64,000 nt of DNA, from NCBI GenBank assembly GCA_003313425.1, contig NHZP01000014.1, forward strand, positions 1,269,138-1,333,137. Direction: 5' to 3'. The translations under genes and the position numbers were made by a program. The notes below the pieces were generated by a model. The model worked only from the letters and a program-made list of their open reading frames with translations. It had not been told where the DNA came from and did no database searches. Positions 45,561 through 58,600 of this stretch are shown here, one piece after another. The DNA comes from Pseudopyrenochaeta lycopersici. Taxonomy: Eukaryota; Ascomycota; Dothideomycetes; Pleosporales; Pseudopyrenochaetaceae. Within the stretch, counting starts at the first letter, position 1, and every line of letters begins with the position of its first letter.

Positions 45561-46615
45561 TAAAGAAGACTACTACCTAGAGAAAACTAATACTTATTAG
45601 AAGATATCTAGTAGAAACTTATTATAGTGTTACCTTACTAACGCAGAATTTTTATCCTAAATAGTAACTCTCTTTATATTTATTATATTTATTATATAGT
45701 CTACTAAAAATTAGTATATATATAATAAAAATGTTAAAGTAATAGTTACCTTTAAAATAACTAACTAGAAATAACTTAACTAACTCTTAAAGAGCTTTAA
45801 TTATACTACTCTAGAAGTATTGTCTTTACTAGAACTCTTAAGCTAGTTTATAGATAAAGTAAGAGAATAGAAGCTCTCTAGGTCGATGTATTGCCAGACT
45901 TAACGCGTGGTAGCTAAGGAATAAAGGCGTCGGAACCATTTGTCCCAGTCCTTATAGGAATGAAGAACAATCTTCTTCTCAGCGACCGATATGGTGAAGA
46001 GCGATATGTATCGATTTCTGATGGGTATTTAGGGTGATAGCGCAGTGAATGAGTAAACTAGGCTCATAACTGTAACCCTATGTAGGTGCGCAAAGAAATT
46101 GTCTATAGCAGTGCACATAATATTGATTGTCTGTTTAAGTTGCGATATTTAGAGACGACTCTTTTTTGGCCCCCAAACTCTATATCGCAACAACTACTAG
46201 GCTGCACCCTCTAATAATGCAATGGGTGCTGCGATATGCATATAAGAGGTTATAGTTAAAATTTTAGAAATTATTATAAAGTAGTTGTAGAGTTATTAAG
46301 GTGTGAACTTTTAGGTTTTGGCTGGGATTGTGGCCCGAACGATTCGCTTGAGAAGTACGTTAGGTAAAGCTTTTAATTGGCCCGATTAGGCTATGTGAGG
46401 TACCGTAAAAACTTGCCAGCTTCGCCGAGCGCTAGTAGGGGGGTCCCGCCAACAGTAGAGAAAAGGTAAGCGGGCAAATAGCAGCCCCGGAATGTGCCCG
46501 GACCTGTGTCAGACCACCCTAGAACTTTTTATTAGCGCTGAACACCTATACTGTTCGAAGCCACGTCGCAGCACGTCTGAAGCTCCCTTTTACTTACTTA
46601 TTAATTTGCCCACAA
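45561..46615. other. Mixed AT-rich and normal DNA, no gene
   Basis: 45.56-45.88 kb is RIP-like. 45.88-46.2 kb and 46.3-46.6 kb have normal GC and may be a small unmethylated insertion. A hairpin with 10-bp arms GTTGCGATAT (46139-46148) and ATATCGCAAC (46182-46191) surrounds a 33-bp loop. No frame is supportable. Confidence 0.4.
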
Positions 46616-47024
46616 TGCCTCGTACCCCTCTTAGCTAGCTCACCCCTAAAACTCTTAATTCTTAGTGTTCTATTAATATTAGATCTAGACGTAAGAAATA
46701 ATTATTTAAGGATCTAATTAGTATAGAGCCTTTATATAAACCTAATCCTCCTTAAAAACGCTACTAGTATACTATATTACTAAGAAAGAAGATTAGGATT
46801 ATCCTATATCTCCTCTATTACTAGATTAAGGAGCCTAAAGTATACCTAGGTATTAAATAGAAGTAGTGTTACTTATAAAGGCTTAAGTAAGATAGCTATC
46901 TAAGGCCTCTAACTATAGAAGAGACTAGTACTTACTTTAAGGTACCTACACATACTATAAAAGATATATAGTATAAGAGGTACTCTATTATATAGCTAAG
47001 TTAAAGTAGCTACTAAGAGGTATT
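46616..47024 (+). pseudogene. Degraded reading frame starting MPRTPLS, possibly a transposase N-terminus
   Basis: From ATG (46616) a frame with RIP-type stops reads MPRTPLS-stop-LTPKTLNS, then a basic stretch IRSRRKK, then KKIRIILYLLYY. The start resembles the beginning of fungal Tc1-like transposases, which open with a helix-turn-helix domain, but I cannot prove it. It is cut by the LTR of gypsy B copy 3 at 47025. Confidence 0.35.
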
Positions 47025-47808
47025 TGTTACGAACAGAAGTAGGAAGGGCGGCAGTTATAAGGATGTAGGAGGAGGCACAGACAACTAATAAAGAGGCTGA
47101 GCCTCTAAACTAACTAATAACGCCAGAGTTACGTAATCCTAGAAAACCTACGCTAAGACAGACTATATCCTATAGGACAGAGATAAACCTAGAAAACCTA
47201 GAGGAGGCCTTATAAGAATCCTATAAGATAATTATGTATATAGACTTGTATAATATAGCCCCTATAGTATATTATAATTAACTTAAGATAATCTATAAGT
47301 ATACTACTATCTAATACTTCTATATTTAACTAACCTAGTACCGCATATCTATAGAATACTCTAAAGAGCCTAACTAGTTAATACTAGTTACTTAATATTA
47401 TAACTACTTAACTAGATCTTTAATATTTTAATTACTCTTAAGATAAGTAGCACTAGTAAATACGTAGCTACCCTTAACTCTTTAACTATAACTACTAAGG
47501 GTCGTCTAATTAGTAAGCCTACTATATTTAGTAGTAACTAATAACACCTTAAAAGATAGTTACTCTAACTTAACCTATACTTCTACCTCTATAAAGATAT
47601 TAATAAAAGTAATAAAGTACCTATTATAATAACTTACTTTATAGGTAAGGTACTAAATTAGGTTACGCTATAACTAGAATAATACATAGACTAAGAAATT
47701 ATTAACGTAGATAATATAGAGATATTTAAAGACTAAGATAAGTTTAAAAAGTATATATAGTAAATCTTTATAATATAGACTAAGAAAGTTACAGTAGAAT
47801 AATATATA
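47025..47808 (+). mobile_element. Ty3/gypsy family B copy 3: 5' LTR and start of gag only
   Basis: A 401-bp LTR (TGTTACGAACAG...TCTTTAATA, 47025-47425) is followed by the gag leader, the reverse complement of 44240-43860 in copy 2 (ATTACTCTTAAGATAAGTAG, then TTTAAAAAGTATA, then ACTAAGAAAGT). It is interrupted at 47809 by gypsy D; no continuation is seen. Confidence 0.88.
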
Positions 47809-48056
47809 TGTAATGGGCTGCGCCCTTTAAGCAAGAGAGGCTTCGCTACTATCGCACGGGGAGCAAACTCCTTAATCTCCTCTACTCCCTTTCCTTATTA
47901 GCTTGTACAGGTTAGTAGCTAGAAGAGCACGTTCCTCTTTACTTGTACGAATATATATATATCCTCTAAGGATACCTGTAACCTCTTCTCTATCTTTCTC
48001 CTTCTATAGTATAGGATAAATGCACACTCGTTAGCTAAGCCTCTTCGCCTATAATA
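47809..48056 (+). repeat. 5' LTR of gypsy D
   Basis: Starts TGTAATGGGCTGCGCCC and ends CGCCTATAATA. It is the reverse complement of 21014-21263, with mostly transition differences. Confidence 0.9.
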
Positions 48057-48499
48057 TAAGGAGAAAGATTAATAACCTAAAAAAATAATAGAAGGACACT
48101 AAGGGCCCTTAAACTAACAAGCGTACGAGCTATAATAATAAGAGTACTAGATGTAGATAACAGGAGCCTTAGGATAGTAGTAACACTAGCTGCACTAGCA
48201 CGCACCTCAGCAACACTAGTTGCATCAGCACGACCCCTAATAACTACGCAATAACTAACCCTTAGTAGAAGATCTATTAGTAACAGTTAACTTCTTATAA
48301 GACAGCCTTAACGAGTTAGCTAGTTAACAGTAGAGCTAGCCGTATAAGTTATTGCAGAACTAAGTTTTGGAGCTAAACAACTTAGTCGCTAAATTAAGCA
48401 GTACACAGACAGTACGCACGGTCTCTACCCCCTTTTTAATAGAATAGTAAGACTCTCCTGTATAAGAGATTAGGAAACTAAGACTGCTAAATATAGAAG

Positions 48500-51400
48500 T
48501 CTTTAAGAAAGGCTCGCATAAGTAATATCTTTAATAGAAAATAAAGGTCTAAGCAAAGCTGTACAGAGACTGTGCAGCCTACCTAGATAATAATAGTAGG
48601 GTGAATTACGTTATTGCTCGTACGACAGGCTAAGCGTTTAACGCCCTTAGCCTATACGTGATAAACCTTATAAATAGGCTAGTAACGCTATCCCTCCTTA
48701 AGCTATAGTCCTACCTTAATAACTTCTTTAAGGACCCTATAGCAAGAGAGAAGGCCCTTAAATACTTCTGTATAACTAAGTAAAGAAGAATAGAATTTAA
48801 CTCTTATATCTAAGCGTTTAACTTTAAGCTCCTTAAAGCTAGGTTAGATAACGTAAGCTACGTTTAGAAGATTAACTATCTTAAGAGCAGCTTAAACAGT
48901 AAGCTGCTAAGGACCTAAGCAGGTTATTAACTACTATTTAGAGAAATATACGAAGAGTTCGTACAACAGACTAGGGTAACCTAGGAAAATTTAAGAGCTG
49001 TAGAGAGAATTACTATAAGTAAGAGCTATATAGGCAAAGCGTATAACACGTAGAACTAACTAATAACCTAAAGAGATAATAATAAGATAGACTAGATAAC
49101 TTCTATAGGAGCTTACTAGCTTTATATAAAACTTAGAAAAGAATTCTAGAGAACACGTAAATAAGTCTAAGAAAGAAAAGAGAACAGCGCCTATTTAAGG
49201 TGCAGTCTATATAACTACTAAGTAGCCTAGTGTATAATAAAGTTATTAAATAGCTAAGAAGGCTATCGTACGAGACAGGTTAATAAACCTATAAAACTTA
49301 TAAAGATTATATCTATAACTACTAAACAAGTAACAGAATCCCTATCCTCCTTAGATAAAGGAAAAGAGTAGCTCTAGTATAAAGTCGTGTGCTAGAGCCT
49401 ACACAAGTCTAAAACCCTATACAAACAACAAGGTTACTTTTACTACAGCTAGTAACTATAAAACCTATGTCTATAAATGTTATTATTAATTCTATATAAC
49501 TAGCTACTGCTATAATTAATAATAGTTGCTGCACCTACTATTTATTAAGTAAGAAACTCGTAAGGGACTTAAACTTACTACGTATTAAGATCCTCCCTAT
49601 TAAGATTAAAGGGGTAAATAAATAAAAAAGTATAGTATTATATGTTACTAAATTTTTATTAGGCGTAGGAGGAATACAGCAGTATACAGCTGCGTACGTT
49701 ACCCTAACTACTTACTAGTACGATATAATCCTTAGGAAGACTTAGTTAGAGAGTATTAAAGGCGTTATTAACGTAGAGAAGAAACTTATGTACTTAAAAG
49801 TATATAAGGTTACTATACGCAGTACAGAACACGCTACCCTAGACTTTAGCTATACCCTAGTATTAGCTATAGCTTTCTAATACTATATATAATACTACAG
49901 ATAAAGCTATAGTAAGACTTAAATCTTTACTATAAGCCTAAGGGATATTAAGAAAGTACTACGCCTAAAAGTCTAGAAAATACTATAGGAAATATGCGAC
50001 GCCCTGCTAGCTTACGTATGACTTTATCTAAAGATATTCCTACCTAAGGAAGGAAATAAGCTACCCCTATAGTAAGGCCTATAATAAAACTATATAATAG
50101 AGTTAGAAGAGAAGAATAGATAGAAGCTAGAGATACTATACAGACCTCTCTACGCAATATTAAGAGATAAACTCTTAGTACTAAGGAAGACATTATTAGA
50201 CCTCCTAGATAAAGAGTTTATCCGTGCGAGCAGCTTACTAGCAGCCTTACTTATACTATTTATACGCAAGCTAAGAGGAGGACTACGATTCTGTGTAAAC
50301 TACAGAGCTCTTAACGCCCTAACTAAGAAGGACTGTTACCTACTACCTCTTATACGTAAGACGTTAAACTAAATTAGACAAGCTATATAGTACACTAAGC
50401 TAGATGTTACTACAGCATTCTATAAGATAAGGATAAGTAAAGGATTAGAATAGATAACCGCGTTTTAAACACGATTTAGATTATACAAGTAGCTAGTAAC
50501 GCCCTTTAGCTTAGTAAATATACTATGTACCTTCTAGAGGTATATTAACTAGGCCCTATAAGACTTCTTAGATAACTTTACCTCTGCATACCTAGATAAT
50601 ATCCTTATCTTTACTAAAAGATTCCTCTCTTAGCACTACGTCTACGTATAAAAAGTATTAGATCGCCTATAAGAAGCAGGACTATACTTAAAACTAAGTA
50701 AATATAAGTTTAATATTTAGCGTATAAAGTACTTTAGCTTTATCCTAGAAGTATAGAAGGGTATATCTAAAAACTTTAAGAAAGTTTAAGCTATTTAAGA
50801 ATAGGAGGCCCTAATAGTAGTTAAAGGCGTATAAAGATTCCTAGGGTTTACTAACTTCTATAGACGCTTTATTCTAAACTTCTCTTAACTAGTAGAGCTT
50901 CTCGTACAGCTAATAAGAAAAGAAGAGAAATTCCTATAGGATATAGAATAAGAGTAGAGTTTCTAAGCTCTTAAGGACGTATTCTTAGTAGATAAAGTCC
51001 TTACTACTTTCTTACCTAAATAATAGATAATAGTAGAATATAACTCTTTAGGCTTTACTATAGGCGGCGTACTATTATAAGAAGATAAGTAAGGAACTCT
51101 TTGTATAGTAGCTTACCTCTTAAAGAAATTTCTAGCGTATAAGAGTAACTACCTAATTTATAATAAGGAGTTACTAGTAGTTATTACATGCCTAAATAAA
51201 TAGGACGTAGAACTCTGTAGCGTATAAGAATTTAAAGTAATTACTAACTACAAGAACCTAGAGTACTTTACAAAGAAGCAAAAAATAATAGAATAATAAG
51301 TATAATAGTTAGTCTACCTATTACAGTTTAATAATATAAAGCTGCAGTACTATTTAGGTAAGGAGAACACCTAAGCAGACGCACTATCTAGAAGAGACTA

Positions 51401-53000
51401 GGACCTACCACAAGGAATAGATAACAGCCGCCTAGTAAGTAGAGAGTTTATTATATTAGTACTAGCCTAATAGTAAGATATAATAGTTATAGCGGTCGTA
51501 CGAACCCCTACGTTAACCCTTAACAGCTTAATTATAGCTGAGTCCCTACTAAAAGCTCTAATCCTTAAGGGCTTAATTACTAAATACTAGGACTAAGCTA
51601 TACGAGATAACTTAACCTATTAGGAAGACTATAACGCTATAAAGCTAGGTACTAGGTTGCTACCTAGTATAATAAAGAAACTTGCTATATTACTAGAAGA
51701 TTGCACGATTAACTTAGAGAGAAAGCTCTAATAGAGATCTAGGATCTAGGTGCCTAAAAATAAACTCCTTTATACAGGAATTATCTAGTAAGCATATCTA
51801 GCTATGCAAATAGGTTACTTAGGAAGAGAAGAAACGTACCGCACGCTAGCTAGTACCTAGTACTAGCTAGGTATAAGTAAAAACGTCCGCTAATTTGTAC
51901 AGAATTACAGCTTATGTAGATAAAGCACTCTGTAGAGAGATAGTAAGTATAGATACCTACGCCTATTACTAGTACCTAGTCGTACGTAGTAAGACTTAAT
52001 AGTTAACTTTATTACTAGTCTACTACTGTTATCTAGCTGCACTAACTTAATAGTAGTTAAAGACTGCCTAGGTAAAGGCGTAATACTAATCCTACTTAAG
52101 ATAATTAAAGCAGATAATATAGCCTAGGCATTTATACGAGAAGTCTTCTGCTACTATAGGCTCCCTAAGTCTATTATATTAGATAGGGGCACGCAATTTA
52201 TAAGTAAACTATAGAGAAAAATCTACAAACTCTTAAGAGTATAGAGGAACTTATTAACAGCCTAGTACCTACAAATAGACAGTACTATAGAACGCGTAAA
52301 TAGTAATATTAAAGTAGTTAGACAAATCTTTTATAACTATAACTAGAATAACTAGGTAATGCTATACCTAATCCTTAAGCTAATACTAAACACTTGTACG
52401 AACTCCTCTACAGGCGTCTCTCCTTTCTTCCTTCTACATAGCTATCTAAACTCGCCCTTCCTAGAGCTACCTAGGAAGTTAGCTAGCAGTAACCTACTTA
52501 ACAGAGCAACACCCCCTAGCGAACGAGCAGAAAGCATTATATAAACACTAAAATAAGCTGCTAACTAGGCTATCTTAGCTATAACACACGCTTAATAATA
52601 ATAAAAAGTATAGGCGAATAAGACACGTCGCCTAGCCCCTAAGTATAAGGTTAGAGACTAGGTATAGTTAGACCTTAGGCACGTACGAACTACACGTAGA
52701 AGTAAGAAACTTAACTAGAAAAGTAAGAAGTACTAAGTCGCCCGCGCACGAGACCCCTATTAAGTTAAGCTTAATGTACTATAGAGAACTAAATTGTACT
52801 ATATAGAGAAGCTAAGACTAGCTACTAAAGACCTCTTCCTATCACAACAAACTAATAACTTAAACCCCGCTACTATTATTATACGAGACAACAACCTACA
52901 GGAAGACTACCTTAAATAGGTAATTAAAAACATCTAAGATAAGCGCTTATAAAATTAATATAACGAGTTCTATATAAAATAGGAGGAGTTCTATAACCTA
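48500..53000 (+). pseudogene. gypsy D gag-pol, RIP-degraded
   Basis: Plus-strand translation through stops: a gag-like region about 48.6-49.1 kb; reverse transcriptase about 50.2-50.8 kb (KLDVTTAFYKIRISKG; active site SAYLDNILIF, YLDD to YLDN); RNase H near 51.0-51.4 kb; integrase about 51.8-52.5 kb; a chromodomain-like tail about 52.88-53.03 kb (LQEDYLK then FYIK-stop-EEFYNLT-stop-ELEENLIT). Stops are very frequent. Confidence 0.8.
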
Positions 53001-53148
53001 ACTTAAGAGCTAGAAGAGAATCTTATTACTACAGAAGCCTATAAGAAATAGAGGACTTATACACAGCCTGTACGGCTACTATCTAGAACACTACTAAAAG
53101 GTTAGAGAAATAAGCTAGTATAAGCTAACTAACCCTGTACGAGGCCCT

Positions 53149-53973
53149 CTAACCTAAGATATCTAAGAAACGTTTATCCTCCTTAGGCTTAGTAAGGACT
53201 TAACTCTAACCTTAACTACGCTAAGGAACAGAGACTCCGTTAGAAGGTAGGAGAGGTAGAGTACGCCTAGCTGTATAAGACGCACTGTAATCCTGCCACA
53301 CGTAATTAGAGTAAGCCCTACTCTACTTACTAGTAATAGAGACACACCTAGCAAAGGCTGTAAACGTACGACGCTCTTATATAGCCTTAGCATAGTTATT
53401 AGAATAGAAGTTAGCGTTAAGAGAACTGCAGCTATAGATAAGGTAGGCTTTAAGGGAAGATTAATAACTAGAGAGAAGTTACTAAGTGTTAATTATATAA
53501 TAAGCAATAATAAGAGAGAAATTATTAAGACTATAGCCCTACTAAGTATTGTACAAGGATTAATTAATAAGACGAAGGAAGAATTTAGCAATGCGAACTA
53601 GCTTAGGCTAAATAACGTTAGATATAGAAAAGAAAAAAAGAATAAGACGTACAGAAGTAGTCGCAAAGAGACAGTAAAACTTATCTGTAACTAGAGTATC
53701 TAGGATATACTAGATTACGTAGTTAGTAGGGAGAAGAGATACATTACCTTAAGCAGCAGGAATAACAATACTAGCAGGTTAAGTTTAGTTAGGAGCTGTT
53801 TGAGTAAGCTAAGCGTGAGTAACCTAAGTAATGTTAGCCGTAGCAGCCGCGTGCGTAGACATAATGTTGCTAGTAGTTGTATAAGCAAGATAGTTTATAC
53901 TACTGCTATAACTACTAGGACCCTACACACCGTAATTAGGCTAACTAGCTAAGGGAGCTGCTTTAGGAGGCAT
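53149..53973 (-). pseudogene. Antisense ORF of gypsy D, 274 codons, RIP-degraded
   Basis: On the strand opposite to pol, between the chromodomain and the lost 3' LTR, a frame runs from ATG at 53973 (MPPKAAPLAS) to a stop at 53149. It contains many stops, all TAA or TAG and none TGA, as expected when CAA/CAG codons undergo C-to-T change. The first ~90 residues are Ser/Thr/Ala/Asn-rich and probably disordered; the middle has VIQYILDTLVTDKFYCLF-like hydrophobic text (stops read as Gln); the C-terminal part is basic, with many Arg and Lys. There is no resemblance to gag, pol or envelope proteins that I recognise. Confidence 0.6.
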
Positions 53974-54239
53974 GTTAGTAATAATAGGAAGACGAGTTGT
54001 ACGTAAGCAAGTTAAAGTTAAGTAGTAAAAGAGGAAGAAAGAGTTAGAGGAAAAGCTCTTTATACGCGCACAAGCGAGCAAATAACTGACCTCTCCTCTA
54101 CTTTACGTTATTAGGCAATAATAATAGGTAAAGGAGGAAAATTACCTGTAAATAAATAAGAAAAAGTACACATAATATCTCTACTTTTATAGTATAATAA
54201 TATAACGCTACTTATATAAGTATAAAGTTAAGGATAAAC

Positions 54240-54444
54240 TGTCACGAACACACCAGACCTAGCGGGGGACGACCCAGCGGAGGGCCCTCGGACCCATACT
54301 GGATAGAGCCTGGAAAGGCTCAGGACTACACTAGAGACGGGCTAGTATATAAACGAGAGCTACCCCCTTAGAGCAGAGGTTAAGGATTAGTCTTAATACT
54401 ATCCCCTATCACTTAACCTTAACCTCTACTAACAGTCCCTAACA
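54240..54444 (+). repeat. LTR-like start of element E
   Basis: Begins TGTCACGAACACACC and ends TCCCTAACA, with a TATA-like GTATATAAACGAG about 110 bp inside. No second copy lies in the window, so LTR status rests on TG...CA ends, the promoter-like TATA and the gag-like frame that follows. Confidence 0.5.
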
Positions 54445-54567
54445 ATTCTAATCCTTCTTACCCTAGGGGTAGCAGTCAAGAAACTCTCCTCTAAAGTACT
54501 ATTAAGAGCCCAGGGACAGCACGCCTACATCCTAACAGTAAAAGAAGAAAAAAAAAGAGGAAGTATT

Positions 54568-55617
54568 ATGGCAGGCACTCGCAGAAGACCTAGGAGCGAC
54601 GCTGACCCAGAGCCTCCCTAAGGAAGTACTGAAGACGCCTAGAGAGACTCAGGGACATTAGAAGACCCCTAACAATCAAACACGTTGGACGCCCTGAACT
54701 AAAACCCCTGGGACTCTAACACAACAGGTACCTTGCGGTAAGGGTTAGGACCACCCCCAGACTGACGCACTTACAGCAGTAGACTTAACTAGGTTAGCGA
54801 AACCCTAACAGAGGTGTCCAGTGCTGCTAACGTCCCAGCGGAAACCTAACCCCTTTCCGCTAGGAAAAAGCTAATAATAGGAATCTCGAATAAAACGTTT
54901 ATCTAAGGTCTATTAGCTAACCTCTTTAAGGCGGAAGAGACTAGAGCCTTAGAGGAAGTGATTAAAAAGCTAAAGGACTAAATTAATTACGCGTCACAAG
55001 CACTAGGGGTAGGACAGGCTGGGAAGCTACTAGAACCCCCCCAGCCCGCCTTTAACAAGGTAGGGAAGCTTATTAGGGCTCTGAACAGTGTGCAACCTAA
55101 ACTAAAAGTAGGATTAGAAACCTAAGCCCTATTAGCACAGCAGGTGGACTAATAGGTGAAGGACGTCGAAACTGCCTTCGCGTACGCCTAGGTGCTGGAA
55201 GACACAGTAACCCGCACCTATTGGGCTCTAGGGACGATCTAGTATCACGTCCACTAAGAACTCCTCTAATAATATATTAACGAAGGGAGTATTACCTTAT
55301 AGGCTTACCTTAAACAGGAGGAACGTAAGCTAGTTTAAGATCCTATCCTTACCCACTACAATAACTACCTCTAGTTCTTTAACTTTAAGTGGCGGAGGGA
55401 CAACAACGTTAACACCTTCCTCCTACTCAGGTATGCCGCTAGGGAATGCCCCCCTCTCCTAAACTAAACCCTTTCGGGAAGTCATTGCCTCTTCCAGCCA
55501 AACCCCCTCGCATCTCATGCGACCTCTCTACGCGCACACATGTTACGCGTCAACGCGCTTTTGCTTGCCAACTTATCACGAACATCCTTCTCCCCGACTA
55601 CTACAGCTTACTGATTA
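54568..55617 (+). pseudogene. gag-like ORF of element E, RIP-degraded
   Basis: From ATG (54568, MAGTRRRPRSDADPEP) one frame stays readable to a TGA at 55615, with many TAA/TAG stops from CAA/CAG and one TGA. Residues about 115-200 are helical (KAEETRALEEVIKKLKD, then QALGVGQAGKLLEPP). Later ILTHYNNYL and FFNFKWRRDNNVNTF resemble capsid helices of fungal gag proteins. In-frame stops cease at about 55465 although the frame continues, which marks the edge of the RIPped block. No pol follows, so element E is cut short here. Confidence 0.5.
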
Positions 55618-55668
55618 GCTCTATCTTACTGCGTACTCCTCGTACTTCTTACTGGCCGTAGAGCTGCT

Positions 55669-58600
55669 ATGACGGCTCAACTCGGATTAAGAGAGCTCCT
55701 CGAGCAGCTCAATCTCCACGTCAACGAGCCTGAGCCAGTCATCATCTGTCGCCTGTGCAAATTTGCTCTGCATGGCACCAGCAAGTCCATCGCTGATCAT
55801 GTGGTTGAAAAACACAACCATTCCAGGTATATAACGAAGCAGCTACGCGAACTTCTCAAACCGTACAACATCCTAGGCCCAAGAGAGCTCCGCCTGCGAC
55901 CAGACCACTCTCCGCCCCATCCCTATCTTGCCAATCACCTTGGAAATGCGTGTAAGCATTGTGGCCATAAGACGACGAGCATCGACCTTATGGGTCGCCA
56001 TTTATCTGCTAAGCACGGCGTGAAGCGCAAGTCCTTGACATGGCTCCACGATCATGTCAGCCGAGGCCTGATGCTCCAAAGCTGGGACCATAATGGGGCG
56101 TACGGTTATTGGATTGTGAAACAGGATCGTACATCTGCTACTCGCAGTTCTGTCGTCGACAGCAGCTTGCAACAGACCTCTGCACCGCGCCTGCAGCGCC
56201 TCGAACAGCTACATCTTAAAGAACTTGAACGCATGAATCGTCGTCGAACGAATGCAACCAATGACCTTGGCGGTTGCGACATGGCTTTGAACACGAACTG
56301 GATGCGACGCACTGGATGGGCGGAAACCTTCGCTGGTGCAGAGCGCAGGCTCCTCGTGCAGCTCGCGCAGATCCCCGTCGTCACGGTGCGGAATCTGCAC
56401 CTCGGACTCTACGGAGGCGTGGATCTGTACAGCTGCAAGGAAGATGAGTATAGACTAAGCCTTCTAGTCGCAGCGCTAGACCAAGTCTTTGATCGATGTG
56501 AAGACACAGTCCGCTATACCGATGTTTCAATCCGGTGTCTGCTTCGTAGTTCATACCCCGATCGCACGTACAAGGCGCCTTTCGAGTTGGTTGGTCGCAA
56601 GGCAACTACCCAAAGATACAGAAGGATCTTCAAGATGGTTTTCTGTTTCTGTGTGCGCTTCTGGAGGCTGGACAAGTGCGCACGACAAAACCTTCTACGC
56701 AGGTCTCTTCCCAAAGAGCAAGATGAGTCGCTGCACCAACTGTGGTTTGACCAGGCATGGTCCCTTATGCCCGAGATGAAGACGAAGGAGGCAGAGCCGC
56801 GCGCATACCAATTAAAATCAGGCCCTCCAAACTTGGAAACCTGGGAATCGATTTCGGAAGATGAGAGCGACGAGTCTGCCTCCGTCATCACAGACGATGG
56901 TGAGGAAGAGTTCGAATCAGCAGAAAGTCTACTGATGACTGCATCAGAATTTGAGGAGCCTTCCAAAAGTCATAGTTTCTCGAAAAGGAATGGCAGAGAA
57001 GCTCTTTCCCGGGCTGAGCGCATGAAGCGCCGCCAGTCCACTAGTATGGCCCACGCTGCAAGTGCTCTGGATTCGAGAAGGGATCATGAAACTCCTCAAC
57101 CCTTTGAAAAAAAGGAGGCGACATGGAGTAGCCTACTGGAAGATATGCTCTTCCGCTTTGTATATTTTCTATCAACAGAGGAATATGAGGATGGCACGCC
57201 GTCCTCCACCCTTCTGATATACTCCAGCGGTGTTCTTGGCTTGACTCAAGGTGGCTCTACATTCGAACGCGCGGGGAATTATACGTCAAAATTGTCTGCC
57301 ATGATCTATTGCGTTCGAATGATTATCCTCGAAGCTACTCTTCCTCGGTTTGCTCATGTTGGCCTGGGTTGGAGCGTTAGACCACGCCATGGACAAGTGG
57401 AGCTCCTCAATCAGGCCCGTGGAAAAAATTTGTGCCTGGGATCGCCAACGCCAATGAATGAGCTTCTTAGCCTACGCGATTACGGGAGGGTAAGCAGTCG
57501 CTCAGAAGGGCCCTCATTCCGCGTGACTTGGAGCCAAGACGGCCAGGTCGTCTCTTGGGAAAAACATAGCCTTTCCATGGCGAAGTTCCGTCAGATCAGC
57601 CACGACTCTATTCAGGACACTTTGGCAGTATGCAGTGAACTTATGTATGGTTGGAGTCCGCCAATCGATCTGGGTAGCATTCGTGACCATCTTGCTGATA
57701 CTTCCGCCGGCTATTCCTTCGTGACTGACAGTGCGAATGGCCTCTCAGAATCGTACCTAGAGCTATCTCGCAGGGCTTCCTTGGCGACGGTTAATGGACT
57801 GCTGGCTGATGATGACTGGGACGACCAAGCGGTCCGCCGGTACCTAGAGCTATACAGTCAAATGACCGAGCTGATGATGTTGTCGCTGTATTTGCTGGGA
57901 GGACAGGCTCCAAGGGGAACAGAACTGTCAGCGCTCGAGCACTGCAACGGATCTTCGACATCTCGTGGTGTGTGTGTATATTCACGTAAGATGGCGCTGA
58001 TCTTCAGGCACGCCAAGTCCCGGCGCTCGACCAATCATGAGTTCTACGTGGTGAGATTCATGCCAGATGAAGTTGGTCGGCTTCTCTACTATTATCTTGT
58101 GTTCATTCGGCCATTTGTATGCATGCTCCATCGAGAGTTCCACGCAGGGGACATCGATAGCACGCTTCTCTTTTCATTGCCGACTGTTCCAAAAGAGCCA
58201 TTGAAGACGTCGGTGCTTACGAAGGCACTCGAGCGTCAAACCACGAGCACTGTGGGTTTCCGATTGAGCGTTAGGACATATCGACAGCTAGTGATTGCAG
58301 TAACCGATAAACATATTCGACACATATCAGAACCTTTCAACAGGCATGACGACCGAAGCACAAAGGCAGATCCGAATGTAGCATATGCATGGCAGAGTGG
58401 GCACAGACCACTGCAAAGAGGCATGTCATATGGAATTGACGGTGCATTCCCGGATACGCTTCAACCTGCGCTGCTCAATATTTACGAATGGGCATCGAAC
58501 GAGTGGCACAAGTTTCTGCAGCTAGAACCAGCAGCTCACAACGCCTGTATCGAGACGATCGAAGGTCAAAAGCGTAAGGTGCCGTCTTCTTCCAGCGATA

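Larger units (their letters stand above)
47809..54239 (+). mobile_element. Ty3/gypsy chromovirus, family D, 3' LTR missing, RIP-inactivated
   Basis: A 248-bp 5' LTR (47809-48056) matches the solo LTR at 21014. The internal region carries gag, RT, RNase H, integrase, a chromodomain-like tail and an antisense ORF, in that order. No second LTR is found before an unrelated LTR starts at 54240, so the 3' end has been lost. Confidence 0.85.

Noticed and set aside
46139..46191. Hairpin with 10-bp arms considered as a MITE
   Set aside because: Arms are too short and no target duplication is visible.
55446..55661. 71-codon frame just upstream of the OrsD gene
   Set aside because: No homology; at most an upstream ORF in the leader.
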